From contig CAYYNP010000252.1 in assembly GCA_964472545.1 (NCBI GenBank), positions 1 to 14,721 of the forward strand: a stretch of DNA of 14,721 bases, read 5' to 3'. The notes beneath the pieces are model-generated. The model worked only from the letters and a program-made list of their open reading frames with translations. It was not told where the DNA came from and searched no databases. Positions 1-6,782 of the stretch are shown in pieces; the stretch's first letter is position 1, and the number at the start of each line of letters is the position of its first letter. The stretch comes from CAYYNP01 sp964472545. Lineage in GTDB: Bacteria; Planctomycetota; Planctomycetia; Pirellulales; Thermoguttaceae. Position numbers and translations under genes: made by a program.

Positions 1-4
1 CACC

Positions 5-91
5 GTGGAAAAGGGGGACAGGCACCGAGCCGGAAACTTCGTCGGCAGGTTCCGTGTTGATTCTGGCTCGGAGCCAGTCCCCCTTTTCCAC
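5..91. repeat. REP-like 87-nt imperfect hairpin element
   Basis: The 27-nt arm at 5-31 pairs with the arm at 65-91 with only two mismatches (A opposite A at two sites), so the outer arms form a long G+C-rich stem beginning GTGGAAAAGGGGGAC and ending GTCCCCCTTTTCCAC. The 33-nt interior can fold further through GGAAAC and GTTCCG. The size and shape resemble REP/BIME-type or Y1-transposase-associated palindromes, but no transposase gene is visible here. It could also act as a transcription terminator or attenuator beyond the esterase gene, which stops at 219. The fold is read directly from the sequence; the class is an inference. Confidence 0.7.
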
Positions 92-120
92 TCCCGCGAA
101 TCGACTTTGCAGTTCTCCTG
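70..120 (+). repeat. Left copy of window-terminal 51-bp inverted repeat
   Basis: Positions 70-120 are the reverse complement of 14671-14721 with a single mismatch inside the C-run. The shared segment covers the outer half of the hairpin arm plus about 29 bp of flank ending in GCAGTTCTCCTG. The match stops abruptly after 120, so the repeat unit has a defined inner edge here. Its outer edge continues through the full hairpin in this copy. Confidence 0.85.
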
Positions 121-218
121 GGGTGGCTATCAGACGTTGCGCCTCTTGTCCGCTGCCGCCCATCGAGTGCGGGGGCTTGGGGCGGTCCGGGCACCGAGTC
201 CTGAACCGCCGCGACCGT

Positions 219-3095
219 TCACTCACACTCGACGGCCCGCACGACGTGGTTGTTGAAGTCGGCAAACAGAATCGTCTTGCCACGGAGCACGATCCCCCGG
301 GGGAAGTTCAGTTGGGCCTTGTCGACCGGGCCGTCCCGAAGACCGGCCTCTCCGGTGCCGGCGACCGTGGACACGATGCCCTGGGGACTGATCTTACGGA
401 TGCGGTTGTTGTAGGTGTCCGAGAAATAGACGGTCCCGTCATCCGTCACCAGCAGTTCGGTCGGTGTGTTCAGCCGGCTTTGCGCGGCCGGGCCGTCGGT
501 GAACGCACGGCCCTCTTTGCCACCGGGGCCACGGCCGGCAATCGTGGTTACGATTCCCGTACGAGTGATCTTTCGGATGCGGTGGTTTTCAGCGTCGGCC
601 ACGTACAGATTGTCCTGCTCGTCTATCGCCAACCCGCAAGGCGCAAAGAAACGGGCTTCGGTGCCGACGCCGTCGCGCCACGTCGCCTTCGCCTCGACAC
701 CCGTCGGTCCGCCGCCCGCCAACGTGCTGACGATTCCCTCCGGTGTGATCTTCCGGATGCGATGATTCCAGCAGTCGGTGAAGAAGATGTTCCCCTGCGA
801 ATCGAATACCAGCCCCCGCGGTGCCCTGATGCGGGCCTCAACGAGCGAACCGTCTCGGCAGCCTTCCTCGCGGCTCTTGATCAGCGAGCGGACCTCTGCG
901 TCCGGGCCGACGACGCGAATGCTGTTCTCCTCGTAACTGAAAACGAAGAGGTTTCCCTTCCCGTCGCAACGGACGCCCGACGGCGTGTTGAACCGTGCCT
1001 GACGGGCCGATCCGTCGACCGTTCCCTTCTCCCCGTTACCGGCAAACGTGCTGACGACGCCGTCGGGCGAGACTTTTCGGACGCAGTGGTTTTCGCTATC
1101 GGCCACATAGAGATTGCCCTTGCCATCGGGGCAGATGCCGAAAGGCTGGTTGAAGGAGGCCAGTTTCCCCGTTGCGTCCGTCAGGGCAGGTCGACCGCTG
1201 CCGAAGACGGTTCTTACTTGGGCGGTGGCGTCCTGGGAGATTGCGGCGGCGGCCAGAACGACCGTTGTCGGCATGAACGCAACATTCTTGTCCGGAAACA
1301 TCTCCCGAGAATCGCGGTACCGGCCCGGCAACGGATCGACGTCGCCGGTCGCCTCCGTGGGCGGCGCTTCGACGTCGTCCGGCTGCTGCTCGGCGGGCGG
1401 CTCCGCATGCGGAATCTCGACGCCCAGCGATCTCAGCTTCCGCTTCAGTTCGCCGATTTGCCGTTCACGGCGCCACTGCTCGCTCTGCCGAGAGGTGATT
1501 TGGTTGTCGGCCTTGCGCCGTTCGAGGTCCGGCGCCCAGGACGGTTCGGCGCGGATAAAGGGCCAGTCGTCCGTGCGGAACGGAGCAACCGGGAGGCCGT
1601 GCAACCCGGAGGCGTTTGCCAGCGGCTGGTTCTCCCACGCGTAACGCACGGCCACGGGCTTGGCCACGTCCTCGCTCCAGACTTCGAGGCATTCTTGCCG
1701 GACGTCGTCGTTGTCGTCCTCGACGGCACGGACCTTCGCCTGGGCAGGGTAGAAGCGGCGGTCTTCGCCGGCAATGATGAATCCCCGATACTCGCGTGCG
1801 CGGCGCGGCAGCGGAAGCCGTTTGTACCACTTGCCGGCCCGTCGGTCGTCGACGGTTGGATCGTAGTCGAAATAGAGCAGTGCTTTGTCGCCGTCTACTT
1901 TCATCTCGCGGTAGATCGGAGCCGTGTGATAGACGCCGCCGTCCCGCGTGCTCTGCTGGCCGAAGCCGTAAACGGTCGCCAGGGCCCATCGCGCCGAGCG
2001 TTCGCCAACGTCGCGTTTGCAGCCCGGGTGCATGTCGTCTTCGCCCAGGTCATGGATGGCGATCAAGCCCGTCTTCGGTGTGGAGCGAAACGTGCGGAAA
2101 TGGACGTCGCGGATGTGCGTGTAGCTGTGCCGGTGCGTCATCTCGCCTTCGGGATTCGGCTCGAAATTCATGCCCTTGTTGCCGGCCAGCGTGATGATGC
2201 CAAAGGGCAACTCGTCGTCGCCAAAGGCCTTTCGCCAGTCTCGAATCACACAGGGAAAACTATGCACATACGTTTCGTACAGGTCAAACGTGTTGTTTTC
2301 GCCCTGATAGAACAGCACTCCACGAATGCGCAGCTTCGACAGTGGGACGATGGTACCGTTGTAGAACGCACCGAGGTCTTTGCCGAGGTTCGCGTTGATC
2401 TCCTCGAGTTCGGGGATGGCTCGCAGCGACGCGGGCGACGCCCAGACCTCGGCGGTCGTTCCGCCGACGGACGTATTGATGATCCCCACCGGCACCTTCA
2501 AGAAACGGTTCAGGCGGATACCGAAGTAATACGCCACGGGCGAGATTCGGCGAAGTTCCATCGTTCCGGCAACCAGCGGCATCCAGCCGTCGCGAAACCG
2601 AACGTCGTAGAGCGGCTCGGCCGCGATCCCGGAGTCGACGCGCGTGTAGCGCACTCCGTCTGAGTCGGCGCAAGGGAATTCGAGATCGGAGTTATGGTGA
2701 CCCGCCGGCGCCATGTTGCTCTGTCCGCCGCAAAGCCAAACCTCGCCGATGAGAATGTTTTCGTGGGTAACTTGTTTGTCGCCCGACTTGACCGAGAGCG
2801 GCAGCGGGTCGAAGCTCGCTCGGCGTGCAGCGAATTCGACCGACCAACGGCCGTTCTTGTCCGCGGTTGTCGATGCCGTTTTCTCGCCGAACGTCACCTC
2901 GACCGGCTGGCCGGGATCGGCAATACCCCAAATTGGAATCGGCTGCTCCTGCTGTAGCACCATGTTGCCGCTGAAGATATTCGCAAGGCGCAGTTCGGCA
3001 AGCGCCGACGGAGCCGATGCGCCCGACACGACAACCGCGAAGAGACTCAGAACGGCTTTGACACGTGTTGACGACGACGTCCGGAACTTGCGCAT
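219..3095 (-). CDS. Secreted sialate O-acetylesterase-type (SASA) esterase fused to a six-repeat NHL domain
   Basis: A 958-residue protein. ATG at 3095 is chosen over an upstream in-frame start at 3209 because it begins a signal peptide (basic MRKFRTSSSTRVK, then a hydrophobic stretch ending ALAELR) and follows a GAGAGAGA purine run. Residues about 30-540 match the SASA/DUF303 family: an N-terminal MVLQQ..PIPIWG beta domain, the nucleophile block GGQSNM with Ser126, the FYQGEN motif, and a terminal DDMHPG with Asp353/His356. These enzymes deacetylate sialic acids or other carbohydrates outside the cytoplasm. Residues about 545-590 look like a charged coiled coil and acidic linker. From about 620 onward, six NHL repeats with the NLYVADxxNHxxRK signature suggest a six-bladed propeller. 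An internal signal-peptide-like segment begins at Met608, so the protein may be a fusion of two secreted proteins. Substrate is not predictable; esterases of this fold act on sialate, xylan and other acetylated glycans. Confidence 0.85.
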   Translation of the reverse strand: MRKFRTSSSTRVKAVLSLFAVVVSGASAPSALAELRLANIFSGNMVLQQEQPIPIWGIADPGQPVEVTFGEKTASTTADKNGRWSVEFAARRASFDPLPLSVKSGDKQVTHENILIGEVWLCGGQSNMAPAGHHNSDLEFPCADSDGVRYTRVDSGIAAEPLYDVRFRDGWMPLVAGTMELRRISPVAYYFGIRLNRFLKVPVGIINTSVGGTTAEVWASPASLRAIPELEEINANLGKDLGAFYNGTIVPLSKLRIRGVLFYQGENNTFDLYETYVHSFPCVIRDWRKAFGDDELPFGIITLAGNKGMNFEPNPEGEMTHRHSYTHIRDVHFRTFRSTPKTGLIAIHDLGEDDMHPGCKRDVGERSARWALATVYGFGQQSTRDGGVYHTAPIYREMKVDGDKALLYFDYDPTVDDRRAGKWYKRLPLPRRAREYRGFIIAGEDRRFYPAQAKVRAVEDDNDDVRQECLEVWSEDVAKPVAVRYAWENQPLANASGLHGLPVAPFRTDDWPFIRAEPSWAPDLERRKADNQITSRQSEQWRRERQIGELKRKLRSLGVEIPHAEPPAEQQPDDVEAPPTEATGDVDPLPGRYRDSREMFPDKNVAFMPTTVVLAAAAISQDATAQVRTVFGSGRPALTDATGKLASFNQPFGICPDGKGNLYVADSENHCVRKVSPDGVVSTFAGNGEKGTVDGSARQARFNTPSGVRCDGKGNLFVFSYEENSIRVVGPDAEVRSLIKSREEGCRDGSLVEARIRAPRGLVFDSQGNIFFTDCWNHRIRKITPEGIVSTLAGGGPTGVEAKATWRDGVGTEARFFAPCGLAIDEQDNLYVADAENHRIRKITRTGIVTTIAGRGPGGKEGRAFTDGPAAQSRLNTPTELLVTDDGTVYFSDTYNNRIRKISPQGIVSTVAGTGEAGLRDGPVDKAQLNFPRGIVLRGKTILFADFNNHVVRAVECE

Positions 3096-3389
3096 GTTGG
3101 CGATCTCTCTCTGAGGTGGTTCGACGGCAAAACGCAGCCACGTTGACTGCGCGTCACGTGAGCCCCGGATGTTCAGGGTCGGTGGCCGGGGCAGGGAGAC
3201 GGAAGGCATGGTGTTACGTCACCACGGTCTCCATTATCGCATGACGGCCTTGAGCCTGCCAGCAGCAAAGTTGGGGTGATGAACGTGAACGGCGGTCCAA
3301 CAGTGTAGCACGGGGCGGTCGAAGAGTGCAGCGCCGGCGCATCCGGACCGGGCGGAGATCACCCAGGTCGCGAACACGGCAGCAGAGGA
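3096..3389. other. Intergenic region between rdhC stop and esterase start
   Basis: This 294-bp stretch holds no convincing gene. It contains a 10-bp palindrome GCGCCGGCGC at 3331-3340, about 50 nt beyond the rdhC stop codon, without a following T tract on the minus strand. I see no clear promoter hexamers, yet the spacing from rdhC suggests the esterase is transcribed separately. The open frame upstream of Met 3095 (to 3209) carries no signal or domain. Confidence 0.5.
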
Positions 3390-4725
3390 CTACGATCCGA
3401 CGGCACGTCGAACCCACCTTCTGCCAAGTATCAAGAAGTCGGTTACGGCCCGAATCGGACACAGGTAATTGCACCAGGGGCGGGCGACGAAGAGAGAAGC
3501 CACCAGCACGATCGCCAGCAGGCCGAACTGCAAGTGGGATCCGACAAGATCGAAGAACGTGCCGTAGACTTCGTAGTTGGCCAGCGCCGGGTTCCGATAG
3601 GTGAGGGCCAGCAGGATGGCAGCCCAGGCGAGAACTCGCGGCATCCAGCGGAAGCGCGCCCGCCAGCGTGGGGAAAGGCGTCTTGGTTTGGCGCCGCCGA
3701 GAACTCCCAAGCACTGTTGGGTCGCTCCAAAGGGGCAGATCGCGTTGCAGTACGGATTCCTGCCGGTCATCAGTGGAACGCTGAGCACGCCAATCACGAG
3801 CAGGTACCAGTACAGGTGGGATTGCCACTGAGGCCAATAGCCGATCAGCAGCGAGTTCACGTTGGTCAGGGTCAATGGAACGTTGAGCATGAACCCCAGA
3901 ACGACCAGTCCCGCAAGGAGGCAGACCCAGCGGACAACTCGCTTTCGCTTGAGTCTTCCGGCTTGGCCGGCCAGTGCCAATCCGAAAAGAGACAGCAGGG
4001 TGATCTCCGGCAGAGCGAACCTAATCGGAGCGATCTCCTCCGGTGGCACAGGCAGTTGCAGTGGTGTACCGGCCACGCTGCGCGCGGCCGAACGGACGGA
4101 TTCCGTCAACGCCCTGACGGTCATCGTGGCCCCCGTGACGGCGTCGACGTCTTGACCGGGCAAGAACGGATCGGAGTACTTCTTGCCCAAGAGGCTTTCG
4201 GTGAGCCCCGTTCCGGTCACTCGTTGGTAGTAGGCTGCCGTCTCTTGGTGGTCGACCACGGCGAGCCCGACGACGGTCCCCTGCGGATCGACACCGACGG
4301 CAACCTGCATGGGACCACCGTAGCCGCCGGCCCGACCGATCGCGACGTAGCCGACGATCGGTGGTTCCTCGGCCGCGGCGCCCCTTGCCGCGGTATCCCT
4401 TGCCGCGGTATCCCTTGCCGCGGTATCCCTTGCCGCGGTATCCCTTGCCGCNNNNNNNNNNNNNNNNNNNNNNNNNNNNNNNNNNNNNNNNNNNNNNNNN
4501 NNNNNNNNNNNNNNNNNNNNNNNNNNNNNNNNNNNNNNNNNNNNNNNNNNNGGTATCTCTGCCCGCGAAGATGCCCGGGTGGCATTCCTCGAACCGGTCG
4601 GCATGGGGAAGCGCGTGCTGCAAGAACGGGGCGAGATCCGTATCGTGGCGCTGCCATCCTACGACCCAGGCCACCACAACGCTGACCAAGGCCACGACGG
4701 CCAGCGTTCGTTCCCGGTTAAGCAT
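3390..4725 (-). CDS. rdhC: RdhC-like membrane FMN-binding polyferredoxin (PceC/NosR family), interrupted by assembly gap
   Basis: The protein starts MLNRERTLAVV with ATG at 4725, overlapping the rdhB stop by 8 nt (ATGCTTAA), a sign of translational coupling; GGGAAG lies upstream. An N-terminal membrane helix is followed by an extracytoplasmic FMN-binding domain with GYVAIGRAGGYGGPMQVAVGVD and the flavinylation motif DAVTGATMT. The threonine of TGAT (codon 4125-4127) is the expected covalent FMN site, attached by an ApbE-type transferase. Five further helices and two CX3CP motifs (YCNAICP near 3745, WCNYLCP near 3465) follow, as in PceC and in NosR/NirI. PceC-type proteins are thought to pass electrons from the quinone pool or membrane toward RdhA; this role is not fully proven. 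The 100-N gap at 4452-4551 shifts the computed frame, but FAGRDT before it and AARDT repeats after it show one continuous gene. Length is uncertain (about 410 residues plus any missing repeats). NosR itself is less likely given rdhA and rdhB next door. Confidence 0.9.
4382..4451 (-). repeat. 15-bp tandem repeat encoding AARDT units in rdhC
   Basis: Four perfect copies of a 15-bp unit (plus strand CCCTTGCCGCGGTAT) at 4382-4441 and a 10-nt partial copy at 4442-4451 run into the N gap. On the coding strand each unit encodes Ala-Ala-Arg-Asp-Thr. The sequence right after the gap, GGTAT at 4552-4556, is exactly what completes the partial unit, followed by a decayed unit (CTCTGCCCGCGAAGA). The array sits in the extracytoplasmic segment between helix 1 and the FMN-binding domain of RdhC. 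The unit is a multiple of three, so copy number can change without frameshift. Confidence 0.95.
4452..4551. other. Scaffold gap of exactly 100 N
   Basis: One hundred consecutive undetermined bases, a conventional placeholder size rather than a measured length. It lies within the 15-bp tandem array of rdhC, the likely cause of the assembly break. Joining 4451 directly to 4552 restores a perfect repeat unit and one reading frame, so the true missing length is probably a multiple of 15, possibly zero. Confidence 0.97.
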
Positions 4726-5038
4726 CGGCACTTCCCGTCTTCTTGGGACGTGATCCGATCCGCAGCAGCCGCCATACGACGACCCCGGCGATGATCACCA
4801 TCGTGCCGAAGATCAGCCCACCCTGAGTCGCCGCGTGCGTTTCGTTCTCGCCCAGGCACGTGCCGACGAAGGCGATCGTAACCCCAAGGCCGAGAAACCA
4901 GCACGCCACAATCACCCATTTCCAGAACGGCATCGGGACGCCGCGATCTTCCATCCACAGCTTCAGCCCGATCACGGCCAAACAGGCCAGGATCCCCTCG
5001 ATGAACCAGAACAAACCGCTCGTGAAGAAAGAGCCCAT
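4718..5038 (-). CDS. rdhB: RdhB-like membrane anchor of reductive dehalogenase
   Basis: A 106-residue protein with three predicted membrane helices (about residues 7-27, 38-60 and 73-93), the size and topology of PceB/RdhB anchors. The helix-2 to helix-3 loop reads GENETHAATQGGLIFG, matching the short exoplasmic loop of RdhB proteins with its conserved Glu and Ala followed by a glycine-rich helix start. RdhB is believed to hold the Tat-exported RdhA at the outer face of the cytoplasmic membrane. ATG at 5038 lies 43 nt after the rdhA stop and has only a weak purine-rich ribosome site (GGAAACGAGAC). The 3' end overlaps rdhC by 8 nt. RdhB sequences are poorly conserved, so the call rests on topology, the loop motif and position between rdhA and rdhC. 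Confidence 0.88.
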   Translation of the reverse strand: MGSFFTSGLFWFIEGILACLAVIGLKLWMEDRGVPMPFWKWVIVACWFLGLGVTIAFVGTCLGENETHAATQGGLIFGTMVIIAGVVVWRLLRIGSRPKKTGSADA

Positions 5039-5081
5039 GGCGTGTCTCGTTTCCTATACTGAAGCTGGCAAGATCAGAAGT

Positions 5082-6539
5082 TTAAGCTTCGGAGTCGTCG
5101 TCGGGGTCGGGCTGAATGTCGATAAAATCCTCGGTGCGGAGCCACCAGGGAGGATCTCGGTAGGTCGCGTTCGATCCGCCCAACGACGGCATGAAGTACT
5201 CCTCCGGATCGGGGCCCGGATAGAGCCGCTTCTGCAGGCCGATTAAGACGTCGTGCGACAACCCGGTCGGGTCGTTGGCGGATACCTTTAGCGCGGTCTT
5301 GTGCAGCCAGTTCGACTTTCTCGTATAAGGGCATACGGCCACGCAAAGGCGGCAGCCCATGTTGCCCAGGCAGGAACTCCAGAAACTGTGGCATTTCTCG
5401 GAACAGACCGGGTAGCGCGTGTAGCCACGCACCTCTTCCTTTCCGCCGGTCGTGATCGCTCCGCTAGGGCAGTTCTCGGCGCAGATCTTGCACTTCTTGC
5501 AGAAGTCTTGCACGCCGAAGTCGATCGGTTTGTCGGGCACCAGCGGCAGGTTGGTCGTGACGACGGCCGGGCGGAAATTGCACCCCAGCTCGGGCGTAAT
5601 CACGATCGAATGGCGTCCTTGCTCGCCCAGTCCGGCGTCGACCATGATCGGCGGTACCATCAAGTCGTAGGCGGCTCCCGGCGTGTGCGGACGTGCCGCA
5701 TAGCCGAGCGTCTTGATGAACGACGTGAGGCGGTGGGCCACGATCCGGCTCTTAGAATAGGCGTCGTTGGACGTCCCGTACGTCGGATTGGCCGCCGTAG
5801 CGTCCCACGACATGGGAGTTCCCACCACGACGGCAAACTCCCAGTGAGCGGGGACTTCAACCGGCTCGTTCGGCGCGAAGCCTCGACCTCGCATCGGATA
5901 CTCGTAGACCCAATCGGGATTCAGCCGGGCAATGCCCACCAACACCGACCCCAATTCGTGGGCGATCTTCTTGATCAGGCGAGAGGTCTGTTCCTCGCTC
6001 TTCATCTTCAGCGGTTCGCGATCTCCGCCGGGAAAGTCCGACTTCTCCGGCGGCTCGTGGATGCCCGGCGGGGAGACCGCTCCCATCGCATTGGACCAGG
6101 CCGCGGACAGCAGATAATCGTCCTTGTGCTTCGGAGCGTCGATCTTCCGCTTCGGCAAGATGTCGTTCTTCAGGTGAAGATCCAACTCCAGCACGTCCGG
6201 ATGGTCACGGTAGTACTGCCCAAGGAGTTCGTCCAGACCGTCGACGCCCGTCTCGTCGTTCCACTGCCGCATCATCGCGGGGCGCCGCTGGAAGACGACT
6301 TCCGTGCGCGCATCGGGGCGGCTCGTTGTCCCGGTCTTCTCGTAATGGGGGCGATCCACCGCATGGGCCTTGCGGTTGAAGGTCTGGCCGGCACCTTCGA
6401 GGATCTCGTTTCCCGTATACGTCTGGGGGCTCTTACCGTCGTGGTAGCCGAAGAACCCCAAGCCGGCGCTGCCCAGAACCGCACTCGCGGCGCCCGAGGC
6501 CTTGAGGATCTGTCTGCGATTGAGTTTCTCTTTCGCCAT
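5082..6539 (-). CDS. rdhA: Reductive dehalogenase catalytic subunit (corrinoid/Fe-S, Tat-exported)
   Basis: A 485-residue protein, typical of respiratory RdhA. A Tat signal is present at the N-terminus (NRRQILKAS, Arg8-Arg9, then a small-residue hydrophobic stretch). The middle region is the corrinoid-binding nitroreductase-like fold, including GLGEQGRHSIVITPELG and TTNLPLVPDKPI, both family landmarks. Two 4Fe-4S motifs follow: Cys347-X2-Cys350-X2-Cys353-X3-Cys357-Pro, and Cys383-X12-Cys396-X2-Cys399-X3-Cys403-Pro. Tyr261 (in NDAYSKSR) and Arg323 (in NFRPAV) are candidates for the PceA catalytic Tyr and Arg, by position only. The reaction is reductive removal of halogen from an organohalide using two electrons at a cobalamin. 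GGAG sits 9 nt before ATG 6539. The protein ends in an acidic tail (PDPDDDSEA). The rdhB and rdhC partners argue for a membrane respiratory enzyme rather than the soluble catabolic type or epoxyqueuosine reductase. The halogenated substrate cannot be predicted. Confidence 0.95.
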   Translation of the reverse strand: MAKEKLNRRQILKASGAASAVLGSAGLGFFGYHDGKSPQTYTGNEILEGAGQTFNRKAHAVDRPHYEKTGTTSRPDARTEVVFQRRPAMMRQWNDETGVDGLDELLGQYYRDHPDVLELDLHLKNDILPKRKIDAPKHKDDYLLSAAWSNAMGAVSPPGIHEPPEKSDFPGGDREPLKMKSEEQTSRLIKKIAHELGSVLVGIARLNPDWVYEYPMRGRGFAPNEPVEVPAHWEFAVVVGTPMSWDATAANPTYGTSNDAYSKSRIVAHRLTSFIKTLGYAARPHTPGAAYDLMVPPIMVDAGLGEQGRHSIVITPELGCNFRPAVVTTNLPLVPDKPIDFGVQDFCKKCKICAENCPSGAITTGGKEEVRGYTRYPVCSEKCHSFWSSCLGNMGCRLCVAVCPYTRKSNWLHKTALKVSANDPTGLSHDVLIGLQKRLYPGPDPEEYFMPSLGGSNATYRDPPWWLRTEDFIDIQPDPDDDSEA

Positions 6540-6595
6540 CTGTGTACTCCACGCCTTCTGCCGTATGTGAGCTGTTGTCTTCCGAAAACGTCATA

Positions 6596-6649
6596 GTAGT
6601 CATCTCGCTCCGCGAGATGTCACGACGTCTCGCGGAGCGAGACGACTAC
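6596..6649. repeat. Perfect-type inverted repeat (22-nt arms) upstream of rdhA
   Basis: Arms at 6596-6617 and 6628-6649 are reverse complements with one mismatch, separated by the 10-nt loop TGTCACGACG. The inner 15 nt (TCTCGCTCCGCGAGA and its complement) pair perfectly, and that arm is itself partly self-complementary (TCTCGC/GCGAGA). The element lies between the GH95 stop at 6783 and the rdhA start at 6539. It could terminate or stabilise the GH95 transcript, or be a dispersed REP/MITE-like element. Confidence 0.85.
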
Positions 6650-6704
6650 AATTCGCGAATCCGCGAGATGTCACGACGTCTCGCGGAGCGAGACGACTAC
6701 AATT
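6609..6704. repeat. 45-bp direct repeat pair overlapping the hairpin
   Basis: The 45-bp segment at 6609-6653 is repeated exactly at 6660-6704, with only six bases between copies. The first copy forms most of the long hairpin at 6596-6649; the second keeps just a 9-bp stem (TCCGCGAGA/TCTCGCGGA). The junction ATTCGCGAAT (6651-6660) is a perfect 10-bp palindrome. Two copies with a 6-bp interval do not fit a CRISPR array. The arrangement fits partial duplication of a palindromic element. Confidence 0.9.
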
Positions 6705-6782
6705 ACCGAGTTCCTTATCGTGTTGTACTCCGAACACGACCGCTCGATCAAGACCTTGACCTGAAGCCGTCTTACGCGAGGC

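Noticed and set aside
2..163. Minus-strand small open frame starting at ATG 163 and running through the REP-like hairpin off the window edge
   Set aside because: No ribosome site, no recognised domain, and it is mostly made of the repeat element; translation of such palindromes often stays open by chance.
181..210. Possible terminator stem GGCGGT...ACCGCC just after the esterase gene
   Set aside because: Only about six pairs with an 18-nt loop and no T tract; the nearby 5-91 hairpin is far stronger.
54..2663. Very long plus-strand open frame (869 codons) opposite the esterase-NHL gene
   Set aside because: It mirrors the codon pattern of the minus-strand gene in high-GC DNA, has no recognisable domain, and the opposite strand encodes clear SASA and NHL motifs.
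3534..4685. Plus-strand 383-codon frame through the N gap
   Set aside because: It is antisense to rdhC and contains repeat-derived PCRGI units; the minus strand has the FMN and CX3CP motifs.
4021..4731. Apparent separate minus-strand protein with GKGYR repeats, or a split rdhC gene
   Set aside because: The GKGYR frame after the gap is the wrong frame created by the 100-N placeholder; the N-terminal part belongs to rdhC and continues in the AARDT frame. The GTG start at 4731 was also passed over for ATG 4725, which has better ribosome-site spacing.
6596..6704. Possible CRISPR array
   Set aside because: Only two copies, separated by six bases, with no spacer-sized unique sequence and no cas genes.
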